From RUG626 sp964553775 (GTDB taxonomy: Bacteria > Bacillota > Clostridia > Oscillospirales > Oscillospiraceae), in NCBI GenBank assembly GCA_964553775.1, contig CAZKLU010000001.1, forward strand, positions 1-64,000: a DNA stretch of 64,000 bases. Direction: 5' to 3'. Under the pieces are notes generated by a model that searched no databases, was not told where the DNA came from, and worked only from the letters and a program-made list of their open reading frames with translations. The position numbers were made by a program, and so were the translations under genes. Of the stretch, positions 32,102 to 41,081 are shown one piece after another (position 1 is the stretch's first letter; each line of letters opens with the position of its first letter).

Positions 32102-32720
32102 TTGTTACGCCCAGCTTTCTCAACAGGAAGTTCAGGGAACGCACATCCGGTGACATAATCAAACGGCAGGGAACCTCTCCCTCATCGCAGACAAAGTTTC
32201 CGCCGATTGTCATAAGATAATCTGTCTGACCGCCGTACTCCGCCATTGGAACAGCGATTATAGCACCCTGCATATCGACTGACATACACGGAACGGTCAA
32301 AGAGACTGAAATATCCGCAAGGCTTGACAGCGCGTTAATAAATGTGGAGATCATGATATTTCCGACTTCAATGAGTGCGGAACGCTCCATTTCGCCCAGC
32401 TCGTCATAGCTTGTAATTTTCTCATTGAGCATACTGTTCAGTACAAGATTGATAAAGTCAAGAGACTGCGCGGCGAGCATTATGCCGTTTACCTCCCCGC
32501 TTATTTTGACAAGCACACCCGCCGTTATTTCTTCGGGACCGCCTATCCAGTCGATAGCCTCGTTGTAGCCCATTATGCGAACTTCGGGAAGCGTTATGTC
32601 TACCTCCCTTCCGAGCATCTGCGACAGCGCGGTCGCGGCGTTGCCCGTACCGATACTTCCGATTTCGCGGAGCGTATCGATCTCAAGCGACGATAGCTCA
32701 TTGTAATTTTTAATGTTCAT
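32094..32720 (-). CDS. cheC: CheY-P phosphatase CheC
   Basis: Removes phosphate from CheY and is stimulated by CheD, 208 residues. Two pseudo-symmetric active-site helices are expected with the pattern (D/S)-x3-E-x2-N. The first, DTLREIGS at residues 15-22, has Ser22 in place of the Asn. The second, SALIEVGN near residue 110, is intact, with a Pro 22 residues on in LTVP. The protein may therefore have one working site. The ATG follows GGGAGGG. It overlaps cheD by eight bases and follows two rod/hook genes. Confidence 0.92.
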   Translation of the reverse strand: MNIKNYNELSSLEIDTLREIGSIGTGNAATALSQMLGREVDITLPEVRIMGYNEAIDWIGGPEEITAGVLVKISGEVNGIMLAAQSLDFINLVLNSMLNEKITSYDELGEMERSALIEVGNIMISTFINALSSLADISVSLTVPCMSVDMQGAIIAVPMAEYGGQTDYLMTIGGNFVCDEGEVPCRLIMSPDVRSLNFLLRKLGVTND

Positions 32721-32742
32721 ATCAAAACCCTCCCTGTACGGT

Positions 32743-33471
32743 TCAGCGCAAGTTGTTTACGGTCGTTTCTATTTCATCTGACGCTGTTATCATTTTAAGC
32801 AGCATACTGTACGATCGCTGCGTCTCGATAACCTTTGAAAGCTCATACGCCAGATCGACGTTCGACATCTCAAGAGCGTTCTTAACGAGCTTGCCTGTTC
32901 CCTGCGCCTCATCACCGTTTTTATTGATAGAGGTGAACATATTGTCCATCTCGCTCAAAATGCCGTCATAATTCTCGAACGTGAATATTCCAATCGCCTC
33001 GGTATTGAGCGGGTCGCTGTCTGTTATATCTATAATATTGCTGTCCTGGTCAAGTACAAATCTCCCGTTGCCGTCGCAGAGATACCATCTAAGCTCTGTC
33101 TCGCCGTTTGCGTTTGTTGTCTCTACGCTTGACTTTGTAAATGAGCCGTCGCGTGTGTACTCTACAGTACCCGTCACCGAATCGTATAACTTGAAGAAGC
33201 CATCACCCTCGATCGCGTAATCATATCCCAAGTCGGTATACATAAATGCGCTGCCGCTTGTGTTTGTCGCCGCCGCCTCAAGTCTCGCTCCGACACCTCT
33301 CGGCAGATCCTCCGTCACGCCCTCGATATTCTGTGTGATAAGCTGGCTGAACGAGGGTACCTTTGCCTTAAAGCCGTATGTATTGACGTTCGATATGTTG
33401 TTGCCGTGTACGTTAAGCCTGTCCTGCTGCTGAATCGCGCCTGTTGTTGCCGTGTAAAACGAAAGATTCAT
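32743..33471 (-). CDS. Flagellar hook-basal body protein (FlgG/FlhP type)
   Basis: Rod-type axial protein of the flagellum, 242 residues. The N-terminal rod domain reads QQDRLNVHGNNISNVNTYGFKAK, the middle has YDYAIEGDGFFKL, and the C-terminal helix has NALEMSNVDLAYELSKVIETQRSYS followed by LKMITASDEI. These are the standard ends of the FlgE/F/G group. It is the second of two adjacent paralogues after sigD, matching the flhO-flhP pair of B. subtilis. The exact rod role (FlgF or FlgG) cannot be separated from sequence alone. Confidence 0.88.
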   Translation of the reverse strand: MNLSFYTATTGAIQQQDRLNVHGNNISNVNTYGFKAKVPSFSQLITQNIEGVTEDLPRGVGARLEAAATNTSGSAFMYTDLGYDYAIEGDGFFKLYDSVTGTVEYTRDGSFTKSSVETTNANGETELRWYLCDGNGRFVLDQDSNIIDITDSDPLNTEAIGIFTFENYDGILSEMDNMFTSINKNGDEAQGTGKLVKNALEMSNVDLAYELSKVIETQRSYSMLLKMITASDEIETTVNNLR

Positions 33472-33482
33472 ACTTATTCACC

Positions 33483-34232
33483 TCACAATCTGCCAACCTC
33501 GGTAGTTGCTTTTGTCATAACGCTGTCGTATATCTGAAGTGCTTCCGCCGCGCTCTGGTACGCTCTCTGTGTCGATATAAGCTCCGTCAGCATTTCAGCC
33601 ATATCATCGTTTGACTGCTCCAGATAGCCGTTATATATAACCACGTCCGTGAGCTGCCCCTGTCCCTCGGCTGTGAAGAAGCCCTGATCATCCTTATTGA
33701 GCGTTCCGTTATCCTCGAATGTCCACACGCCGATTTTGCCGAGATAGTTCCCGTCCTGCGAATATATGCTGCCCAAATCATCGGTGATTATTTTATCTGT
33801 ACCGAGCTGTATCGGGTTCCCGTTCACATCTAAAACTCTGCCCTTATCCGAGAGCCAGAGATAACCGTCATCATCGAGCGAGAAATTTCCGTTTCTTGTA
33901 TAGCAGGTGTTGCCGTCCGCTGTCTCTATCTGGAAAAAGCCTTCGCCGTAAATGCAGAAATCGAGCGGCAGATATGTCTCCTGCGGCGCACCCTGAGTGT
34001 AGTCTGTATATAGCTGGTCGGGAACTGTTATGTAGCTCTGTGTGCCGATGTCAACGTAATTTTTGCTTCGGTTCCCGACACGCTGCCACATGACTTCCTC
34101 AAATGTTGTCTGTGTGAACTGGTCAGCTTTGTAACCTGCGGTCGAGATGTTTGTCATATTATTTGAGAGTATATCAAGGTGCTTTCCGTGTGTCATCATC
34201 GCCGATGTCAAATTATAAAAACCCTTATACAT
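33483..34232 (-). CDS. Flagellar hook-basal body protein (FlgF/FlhO type)
   Basis: Rod-type axial protein, 249 residues. The N-terminal domain reads LTSAMMTHGKHLDILSNNMTNISTAGYKA, with a middle segment FCIYGEGFFQIET and TRNGNFSLDDDGYL. The C-terminal helix reads GYLEQSNDDMAEMLTELISTQRAYQSAAEALQIYD. The ATG follows GGAGG. It lies 11 bases ahead of a paralogue and 13 bases after sigD, so all are cotranscribed. It is exported through the flagellar type III apparatus without a signal peptide. Confidence 0.88.
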   Translation of the reverse strand: MYKGFYNLTSAMMTHGKHLDILSNNMTNISTAGYKADQFTQTTFEEVMWQRVGNRSKNYVDIGTQSYITVPDQLYTDYTQGAPQETYLPLDFCIYGEGFFQIETADGNTCYTRNGNFSLDDDGYLWLSDKGRVLDVNGNPIQLGTDKIITDDLGSIYSQDGNYLGKIGVWTFEDNGTLNKDDQGFFTAEGQGQLTDVVIYNGYLEQSNDDMAEMLTELISTQRAYQSAAEALQIYDSVMTKATTEVGRL

Positions 34233-34245
34233 ACCGATCCTCCTT

Positions 34246-35004
34246 CTACTGCGCGTCCAGCATAACCTTCAGCTTCTGTATAGCCCTCGCGTGGATCTGC
34301 GAAACTCTGGCGAAGCTGACACCGAGTATCGCGGCAATATCCTTCATTTTCATATCCTTCTGATAATAAAGCGACAGGACAAGCTGTTCATTATCGCGCA
34401 GTTTACCTATTGATTCCGACAGAATATTTATAAGCTCCTGATGTTCTATAGTCATCTCCGGCATACTTTCGAGATCGTCCGTCTCGTTTGTCGGGAACTG
34501 TTCGTAGCCCTCAAGAGCCTCCTCAAGCGAGACAACGCTGTAAATTGATGTCCGTGACAGCGACTCATAATATTCATCATCGGACAGATTCAGCTTTTGC
34601 GCCACCTCGTGGTCGGTGGGAAGTCTGCCGAGGTCACTGTACAGTTCCGCGTTGGCGCGTTCCATCTCTTTGGCGCGTTTGCGTATCGGGCGTGGAACCC
34701 AGTCCTGCCGTCTTGCGAGATCTATGACCATGCCGCGAATACGCTTGGCGATGTAAGTTTCAAATTTGCCCTTTTCGGGGTCATATTTTTCAACCGAATG
34801 TGCGAGGACGATAAGCCCTTCGTTTACTATGTCCTCTATCTGCGCGAAACTTGAGTAAACTCCTCTTATTTGCAGCGCAATATGCTTTATCATATCGGAG
34901 TAGCGCATAACTATCGTCCATTTAAGCTCATCGCTTGGGGATTCCCTGTAGAGCTTAAACAGGTCTTCGGTTGTCATTTCCTCGTAAGCTTCTTCACCTT
35001 TCAC
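34246..35004 (-). CDS. sigD: Flagellar sigma factor (FliA/SigD)
   Basis: Sigma-28 type factor for late flagellar and chemotaxis genes, 252 residues. Region 2 is seen in IVNEGLIVLAHSVEKYDPEKGKFETYIAKRIRG, region 3 in WVPRPIRKRAKEMERAN, and region 4 in QLVLSLYYQKDMKMKDIAAILGVSFARVSQIHARAI. The GTG start overlaps the flhA stop by four bases (GTGA). The position after flhA is usual, except that flhF and flhG normally come between. No flgM gene is in the window. Confidence 0.95.
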   Translation of the reverse strand: MKGEEAYEEMTTEDLFKLYRESPSDELKWTIVMRYSDMIKHIALQIRGVYSSFAQIEDIVNEGLIVLAHSVEKYDPEKGKFETYIAKRIRGMVIDLARRQDWVPRPIRKRAKEMERANAELYSDLGRLPTDHEVAQKLNLSDDEYYESLSRTSIYSVVSLEEALEGYEQFPTNETDDLESMPEMTIEHQELINILSESIGKLRDNEQLVLSLYYQKDMKMKDIAAILGVSFARVSQIHARAIQKLKVMLDAQ

Positions 35005-37094
35005 GCTCCCACCGCCTTCTTTTCGTTGCTAAGGGTGACATTGCCTATCGACTGGATCTGAACCGTACCTACTATTTCATTAAACGACAGCACATAAAGC
35101 CCCGGAAAATACTGTCCCAGCAGTCTGCTGAGGTATACGCGAATAACCTGACTTGTGAGCAGTATCGGCGTAAGTCCCAGCTCCTGAAATTTCTTCATGT
35201 GTTCGGATATTTGCGTGACAAGGGGCGATATAAGCTCCGGACCCATCGCGAGGTAGATACCCCTGTCGTTTTTGGTGAGCGAACCGACAATTTTTCTCTC
35301 GACTTCTCCGTCAAGGGTGATTGCGCGAAGCTGACCGTTTTCGCAGAAGCGTCTTGTTATAGTTCTGCTTATTGCCGAACGCACACTCTCCGTCAGCATA
35401 TCGGGATCTCTTGTTGTACTCATGGCATCCACGAGAGTTTCAAGTATTGTACCCAGATCGCGTATGGGAACGCCCTCCAGCAGCAGATTCTTCAGCACCT
35501 TTTCCAGCAGCGCGTATGAGACTATCGCGGGACAAGCCTCCTCGACAAGCTCCGGCGATGTTCTCTTGAGGTTCTCGACAAGCTGAATTGTCTCGGTTCT
35601 TGACAGCAGCTCGTGTGCGTGGCGTCTTATTGTCTCCGAGAGGTGTGTCAGAAGCACTGAAAGCGGGTCAATTACCGTGTAACCGTAAATTTCCGCCATT
35701 TCCTTGTTTTCCGGAAGGATCCAGCGTGATGGGATACCGTAAGCCGGTTCTACAGTTTCAATGCCGTCTATTTCTCTCACGGGGTTTGCGGGTTCGAGCG
35801 CGAGGTAGTAATCCATAAGGATCTCGCCTCTCGCGACTTCCTCACCCTTTATATATATAACATACTGGTTCGTACCGAGCATGGTGCCGTCGTGCAATCG
35901 GACAGTCGGTATGACGAAGCCCATCTCCTGAGCGTACTGTCTGCGGAATATGACTATACGGTTTATGAGCTTGCCGCCGCTGCTCTCGTCAACGAGGGGA
36001 ATCAAGCTGTAGCCGACTTCCATCTCTATAGGTTCAACTGTTAAAAGCGAATATACGTTGCTTATATCCTTATAATAATCAGCCGCGGTTGGAGCAAGCT
36101 CTTCCGGAGCCGGCTGTGTCTGTGCCGTTTCGCCTGGAGCTTCTTCCTCCTGCTTCTGTGCGCGTGACAGGAAGTAACTCAGTACCATAAGCATAGCCGC
36201 GACAACCAAAAGCGCGACATGGGGTGTGTTCGGCATAATCGCTAAGAATATCAGCGCGACACCGGCTGACATGAAGGCTCTCGGCTGTGCCGTGAACTGG
36301 TTGAGAACGTCAATGTTAAGGCTGCCGTCCGAAACGGAACGGGTAACTATCATGCCTGTAGCTGTTGAAATCATCAGTGACGGGAGCTGTGACACAAGAC
36401 CGTCACCGACTGTAGCGGTAGCGTAAATTGAGAGTGCCGATGAAGCGTCCATGCCCTCCTGAAGCATACCGACAAGGAAACCCCCGATAAGGTCAATGAG
36501 CGTGATAATAATGCTCATTACAGCATCGCCCTTGACTATCTTCGTGGCACCGTCCATAGCACCGTAAAAGTCGGCTTCCTTCTGAATTTTTTCGCGTCTT
36601 ACTTTTGCTTCCTGCTCGTTTATAAGACCGGTATTCAGGTCAGCGTCGATCGCCATCTGTTTTCCGGGCATAGCGTCAAGTGTGAATCTTGCGGCGACTT
36701 CCGCGACACGTTCCGCGCCCTTGGATATGACGATGAACTGCATTAAGACGATAATTATAAAGACCACGAAACCTATGACGATATTTCCGGACGTTATAAG
36801 ATTACCGAATGCCGAGATAACGCTTCCTGCCTGTCCTCCGTTACTGAGTATAAGACGTGTTGACGAGACATTCATGCCGAGCCGGAAGAGCGTCGTAATG
36901 AGCAACAGTGACGGGAAGATAGAGAAATCAAGTGCGTCGGAGATGTTCATTGTGATGAGCAGTATCATAATGGAGAGCGCGATATTTATTACAAGAAGAA
37001 CGTCAAGTATAGCTGCGGGAAGCGGGAGAATCAAGAAAAGGACAATAATGACAACAAATATAGATACCACATTATTGCCGATCCATTTGAGCAT
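35001..37094 (-). CDS. flhA: Flagellar export apparatus protein FlhA
   Basis: Large membrane subunit of the flagellar type III exporter, 697 residues. Eight hydrophobic segments lie in the first 320 residues. The FHIPEP signature is AMPGKQMAIDADLNTGLI near residue 145. The cytoplasmic part (from about 350) has the subdomains expected to form the nonameric ring, with HLSETIRRHAHELLSR and ETLVDAMSTTRDP. The ATG has GAGGGAGG upstream. A 364-base stretch separates it from flhB; sigD follows with a four-base overlap. Confidence 0.96.
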   Translation of the reverse strand: MLKWIGNNVVSIFVVIIVLFLILPLPAAILDVLLVINIALSIMILLITMNISDALDFSIFPSLLLITTLFRLGMNVSSTRLILSNGGQAGSVISAFGNLITSGNIVIGFVVFIIIVLMQFIVISKGAERVAEVAARFTLDAMPGKQMAIDADLNTGLINEQEAKVRREKIQKEADFYGAMDGATKIVKGDAVMSIIITLIDLIGGFLVGMLQEGMDASSALSIYATATVGDGLVSQLPSLMISTATGMIVTRSVSDGSLNIDVLNQFTAQPRAFMSAGVALIFLAIMPNTPHVALLVVAAMLMVLSYFLSRAQKQEEEAPGETAQTQPAPEELAPTAADYYKDISNVYSLLTVEPIEMEVGYSLIPLVDESSGGKLINRIVIFRRQYAQEMGFVIPTVRLHDGTMLGTNQYVIYIKGEEVARGEILMDYYLALEPANPVREIDGIETVEPAYGIPSRWILPENKEMAEIYGYTVIDPLSVLLTHLSETIRRHAHELLSRTETIQLVENLKRTSPELVEEACPAIVSYALLEKVLKNLLLEGVPIRDLGTILETLVDAMSTTRDPDMLTESVRSAISRTITRRFCENGQLRAITLDGEVERKIVGSLTKNDRGIYLAMGPELISPLVTQISEHMKKFQELGLTPILLTSQVIRVYLSRLLGQYFPGLYVLSFNEIVGTVQIQSIGNVTLSNEKKAVGA

Positions 37095-37458
37095 TCACGT
37101 TTCCTCCCTCAACCAAAAATTATATCGCGCACCGTGCGTTTCATTAGATGCCTCTGCGCCTTTTTACTCTGCGGCAATAGCTTTTCGGGTTTGCGGCTCA
37201 ACGGAATTTCAGTGCGGCTGCCCGCTTAAAAACTGAAACGAATTTCAGGACGGCAAAGCCGCGTTGAAATACCGGGCTTTATTTTCGCCGATCGGACTTT
37301 ATAAGCGCAGGATCCGCAAACTTTTTTCGTGAGAAGCGCGGCGCGTCACGGCAAATATTTACCACGCGGTTATTTATAAAGCGTTGAAAAGCCTTAAAAC
37401 GAGAGACTCAAAATCAGGAAAATTACCTTTCCGCCGCGTTCAGGGGATTTCGCAAATT

Positions 37459-38547
37459 CTAAGCAGTTTCTTTAGGTGCCGCGTTCGGGGCTTTAATTCT
37501 TCCGAGCTTATAGAGGTACACCATAACCTCGGCGACCGCTTCGTACATCTGCGGGGGAATCTGCCTGTTAAGATCCGACGACTTATAAAGCGCTCTCGCG
37601 ACTTCAACATTTTCGATAACCGGTATATCGTTTTCCTCCGCGACCGCGACTATTCTGAGTGCCAGCTCATCAAGACCCTTCGCAAGGACAACGGGTGCTT
37701 CATCCTCATCGGCGTGGTACCTGAGAGCGACAGCGACATGCGTCGGGTTACGGATAATGACATCTGATTTCGGAACCTGCTGCATCATACGCGACTGCGA
37801 CATTTTACGCTGTAATTCTTTTATCTTTCCCTTTATCTTAGGATCTCCCTCTGTCTGCTTATATTCCTCCTTGACTTCCTGCTTTGTCATTTTCATCTGT
37901 CTCTCAAAATCCCACCACTGATATATATAATCGAGAGCCGCGACCACAAGAAACGCGACAGCTATTTTGAGTACAAGATTGAATATTGCCGTGAAGAGAT
38001 CCTCGCACGAGCCTGTTATCTCCGAGTAGAGATAATTTGACGCGGTGGCTATGAGATTTACAAGATCCGAGTAGATAAAATACAAAAGTACAGCTATCTC
38101 AATAATTCCCTTGAGTGCCTGCACAAGGCTTTTAAGAGAAAACAACCGTTTGAACCCGCTTATCGGGTTAATGCGGTTAAATTTCGGCTTCATCGGTTCC
38201 GCCGTCACAAGAAACTGTGTTTGAGCGAATGTAGCGATAACCGCCGCCGCGAGTACCGCGATAAGTACCGGCGCGACCATTTTCGCAACTATAATAACGG
38301 AATCTATAAAAAGTCCGGTATATATGCCCTCGCTGAGATCGTTTCGCGTCAGGTCAATGCAGTAACGCACAAACTGGCTTGCGTATCCGGCAGCCGAGGC
38401 AAATGTAATTCTCAATATCACAATACCCGCGAAAAGTGTCGCAACTGTCACAATATCCTTGCTCATAAGGATATTGCCTTTTTTTCGTTCGTCACGCCGC
38501 TTTTTCGGTGTGGCTTTTTCGGTTTTTTCTTCGCTGCCGCCGCCCAA
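37459..38547 (-). CDS. flhB: Flagellar export switch protein FlhB
   Basis: Membrane export-gate protein that switches substrate class at hook completion, 362 residues. The start is rich in charged residues (EEKTEKATPKKRRDERKKGN), four membrane segments lie at about 30-215, and a cytoplasmic autocleavage domain follows with NPTH at residues 267-270 in IIRNPTHVAVALRY. The TTG start follows GGGGGG; no in-frame ATG is near. It is 22 bases after fliR. After it a 364-base non-coding stretch (37095-37458) precedes flhA; I saw no gene there, only a TATAAT near 37120 without a good -35. Confidence 0.95.
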   Translation of the reverse strand: MGGGSEEKTEKATPKKRRDERKKGNILMSKDIVTVATLFAGIVILRITFASAAGYASQFVRYCIDLTRNDLSEGIYTGLFIDSVIIVAKMVAPVLIAVLAAAVIATFAQTQFLVTAEPMKPKFNRINPISGFKRLFSLKSLVQALKGIIEIAVLLYFIYSDLVNLIATASNYLYSEITGSCEDLFTAIFNLVLKIAVAFLVVAALDYIYQWWDFERQMKMTKQEVKEEYKQTEGDPKIKGKIKELQRKMSQSRMMQQVPKSDVIIRNPTHVAVALRYHADEDEAPVVLAKGLDELALRIVAVAEENDIPVIENVEVARALYKSSDLNRQIPPQMYEAVAEVMVYLYKLGRIKAPNAAPKETA

Positions 38548-38569
38548 ATCTGTCCCCCCTTTTCACCCG

Positions 38570-39343
38570 CTATCCATGCGCGAGGTCAAGAGCAAGTTCT
38601 ATTTCCCGAAGCATACCCGATTCAATCTCAAGCATGAAATTGCTTATGGGAGCCAGCATAAGTACAAGTACAACAAGCCCGATGATGATTTTCAGCTCTA
38701 TATTTATCGCGAATACGTTGATCTGCGGTATTGCTTTCATGAGAACTCCCATGCCAACCTGACCCAGCAGCTCCGCCGCCAGAACGGGGAAGCATAGCTT
38801 TACCGCGAGTATCATGCAGTTTACGAAAAGCTCTATAACTCTGTTCGCCGCCGCTTCTCCCAGGGACGCTGTTCCATACGGCACAAGCTCTCCCGAAGTT
38901 ATCATTATCCTGATAAGCGTAATATGCCCGTTTGCCACAAAGAACAGAGTCATCATCATAAGGCGCAGAAATGTCGCGTTGACCGTTGAGTTGGACTGCG
39001 AGGTCGTGTCGTATGTTCTCGCCATGCTCATGCCCATCTGCGTATCTATCATGCTCCCCGCCTGTTCCGGTATCATGAAGAATATGTTCATGATAACCGA
39101 AATCATAATGCCTGTACTCAGCTCAAGGAGCATTATGACCGCAAGCTCCAGAGTCGTTTGCGGCACTGTCACCCATGAGTAATCGTCATAGGTCGAGTAG
39201 ATGAAGAGCGTCAGCGAAAATATAAATCCCGCCTTGAACAGGTTCGGTACACCTGATCTTCCTAAAATCGGATTGAACAGGATAAAGCCCGACATTCTCA
39301 TCAGAATGAGCAGAAGCAGCGTGAACGCATTCCAGTTGATCAT
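38570..39343 (-). CDS. fliR: Flagellar export protein FliR
   Basis: Export-gate membrane protein, 257 residues, with the expected membrane segments (LLLLILMRMSGFILFNPILG at the start) and the conserved ELSTGIMISVIMNIFFMIPEQAGSMIDTQMG region near residue 75-105. It is a separate gene, not fused to flhB as in some clostridia. The ATG follows CAGGTAATTTTGC. It belongs to the fliP-fliQ-fliR-flhB run, all spaced by 20-25 bases. Confidence 0.94.
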   Translation of the reverse strand: MINWNAFTLLLLILMRMSGFILFNPILGRSGVPNLFKAGFIFSLTLFIYSTYDDYSWVTVPQTTLELAVIMLLELSTGIMISVIMNIFFMIPEQAGSMIDTQMGMSMARTYDTTSQSNSTVNATFLRLMMMTLFFVANGHITLIRIMITSGELVPYGTASLGEAAANRVIELFVNCMILAVKLCFPVLAAELLGQVGMGVLMKAIPQINVFAINIELKIIIGLVVLVLMLAPISNFMLEIESGMLREIELALDLAHG

Positions 39344-39367
39344 GCAAAATTACCTGCCGATTCGCGC

Positions 39368-39625
39368 TTACAGCATTTGGTTAAAAATCTCTATAGTATA
39401 CTCCTGAAGTGTGCCCAGCATCCAGCCGCCTCCAATCAGCAGTATGACAACTACCACGATTAGCTTCAGCAGGAACGCTATTGACTGTTCGTGTATCTGC
39501 GTAACAGCCTGAATGATAGCTACAACAACGCCAACGAGCATACAGAGTATGAGTATCGGTCCGCCTACTTTGAGTACAACTAATATTCCGTCCTTGAAAA
39601 TATCGGTAACATTTTCCGCACTCAA
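39368..39625 (-). CDS. fliQ: Flagellar export protein FliQ
   Basis: Small export-gate protein, 85 residues, two membrane helices (about 16-40 and 50-72), with GGPILILCMLVGVVVAIIQA and QIHEQSIAFLLKLIVV. The start is TTG, with AGGAGG seven bases ahead; no ATG fits. It lies between fliP and fliR in the normal order. Confidence 0.95.
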   Translation of the reverse strand: MSAENVTDIFKDGILVVLKVGGPILILCMLVGVVVAIIQAVTQIHEQSIAFLLKLIVVVVILLIGGGWMLGTLQEYTIEIFNQML

Positions 39626-39643
39626 TGCAAGCCCTCCTTATAA

Positions 39644-40309
39644 CTATACAAATCCCTTTACAAGTGTAGAGAACAGAAGCTCCCAGCCGTTCACTGTAAT
39701 AAACAGGAGCAGCTTAAACGGTGTTGAGATCATTGACGGCGGCAGCATCACCATGCCCATTGACATCAGCGTTGAGGCAACGACTATATCAATAATCAGA
39801 AACGGTATATAGAGGTAGAAGCCTATAAGAAATCCGCGTTTCAGCTCGCTTGTCGCGAAAGCCGGCATTATGACAAGCATTGACATCTCATTGACTTCGT
39901 CGCTTGTCTCCGGCACCTCCGTATCTGAAAGTTCGCAGAAAAGCGACAGCGATGAACTGTCGGTATTCCTTACCATGAAATCCTTGAGCGGCACCTGAGC
40001 TGTCTCAACAAACTCCGTAAGCGTTATTTCCTCGTTTACATATGGTTCGTATGCTGTCTCGTACACTTCGGTGAGTACGGGACTCATTGTGAAGAGTGTC
40101 AGAAATATGGCGATTCCGGTCAGAACCATATTCGGCGGTGTCTGCTGTGTACCCATTGCGTTTCTGAGAAACGACAGTGAAATTATGTACCGCGTGAAGG
40201 ATGTCATCATCACGACGATAGACGGAAGAAGGCTTATAATCGTTATAAGCGCGATTACTTCAAGCGTACTGACGCTGTCACCGTTTATCTGTATTAGAGA
40301 ATCCTCCAT
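39644..40309 (-). CDS. fliP: Flagellar export protein FliP
   Basis: Export-gate core protein, 221 residues. The conserved parts are TSFTRYIISLSFLRNAMGTQQTPPNMVL and the C-terminal GFYLYIPFLIIDIVVASTLMSMGMVMLPP. I chose the ATG at 40309, four bases after the fliO stop, with AAAAAGGA upstream. An in-frame extension upstream would run through fliO and lacks a ribosome site. The N-terminal end lacks the cleavable signal seen in some proteobacterial FliP and starts close to the first membrane helix (STLEVIALITIISLLPS). Confidence 0.95.
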   Translation of the reverse strand: MEDSLIQINGDSVSTLEVIALITIISLLPSIVVMMTSFTRYIISLSFLRNAMGTQQTPPNMVLTGIAIFLTLFTMSPVLTEVYETAYEPYVNEEITLTEFVETAQVPLKDFMVRNTDSSSLSLFCELSDTEVPETSDEVNEMSMLVIMPAFATSELKRGFLIGFYLYIPFLIIDIVVASTLMSMGMVMLPPSMISTPFKLLLFITVNGWELLFSTLVKGFV

Positions 40310-40313
40310 AGCG

Positions 40314-40655
40314 TCATTTCCTTTTTCGTAAATTCTCCTGAAGCAGCTCGAGAAAATTTGACCTCTCCGGAGTATCTGTCTCGAGCCACTCCTCCACTTT
40401 TCCGCTCTCAAGTTCCCTCAGTACAGTAACGCTGTTTTGCGTCACGCCCAGAAGCAGGAAAGTATCCCCAACGCGCAGCAGCACTACGCGCTCGTTCCTG
40501 CCCAAGGGTATCTGTGCCGTCAAGCTCAACCTCTCCCCCGCTTTTGTACCCCGCGTTCCCGCGGGCATACCGGATTTAGCCACCCACCTCGAAACGACCC
40601 ATGCCAGTACAAGAATGAGTACCGTCACGAGGAGCATTCCCAACGCTTCAAGCAT
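40314..40655 (-). CDS. fliO: Flagellar biosynthesis protein FliO
   Basis: Small membrane protein that helps assemble the FliP ring, 113 residues. There is one membrane helix at about residues 5-22 (LLVTVLILVLAWVVSRWV). The cytoplasmic part is of the FliO type: LTAQIPLGRNERVVLLRVGDTFLLLGVTQNSVTVL. It is two bases after cheY and four bases ahead of fliP. Confidence 0.88.
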   Translation of the reverse strand: MLEALGMLLVTVLILVLAWVVSRWVAKSGMPAGTRGTKAGERLSLTAQIPLGRNERVVLLRVGDTFLLLGVTQNSVTVLRELESGKVEEWLETDTPERSNFLELLQENLRKRK

Positions 40656-40657
40656 TG

Positions 40658-41023
40658 TCAGGGAGTGCCGAGGATAGTAGTTACGGTTTTCATTATACGG
40701 TCGGGCTTAAACGGTTTAACAATAAAGTCCTTTGCCCCTGACTGTATCGCGTCAATAACCATTGCCTCCTGACCCATGGCGGAACACATCACGACATTTG
40801 CGGAGCCGTTTTTGGCGCGAATCGCCTTCAGTGCCTCAAGTCCGTCCATGTTTGGCATTGTAATATCAAGTATAACAAGATCCGGTTTTACTTCGTCATA
40901 CTTCTTTACCGCGTCAAGTCCGTCCACCGCCTCATATAAATCGGTGAATCCGTTCTTGCTGAGAGTATCCTTAATAACTTTTCTCATGAAAGCAGCGTCA
41001 TCAGCCAATAATATTTTTGCCAT
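40658..41023 (-). CDS. cheY: Chemotaxis response regulator CheY
   Basis: Stand-alone receiver, 121 residues, binding the motor switch when phosphorylated. The acid pocket is in LLADDAAFMR, the phosphorylated Asp is in LVILDITMPNMDG, Ser/Ala follows in NVVMCSAMGQ, and the lysine is in DFIVKPFKPDR. It lies between fliY and fliO, the usual Firmicute site for CheY. Probable partners in the window are FliM, the FliY motif array, CheC and CheV. Confidence 0.95.
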   Translation of the reverse strand: MAKILLADDAAFMRKVIKDTLSKNGFTDLYEAVDGLDAVKKYDEVKPDLVILDITMPNMDGLEALKAIRAKNGSANVVMCSAMGQEAMVIDAIQSGAKDFIVKPFKPDRIMKTVTTILGTP

Positions 41024-41081
41024 CGTTTTACCATCCTTTCAAGGTTAGCGTACTTGTTAATATTATAATTTCATCCAGAGC

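Noticed and set aside
37095..37458. A hidden flhF or small gene between flhB and flhA
   Set aside because: No frame with a ribosome site and no GTPase motif in any frame; the stretch is too short for FlhF.
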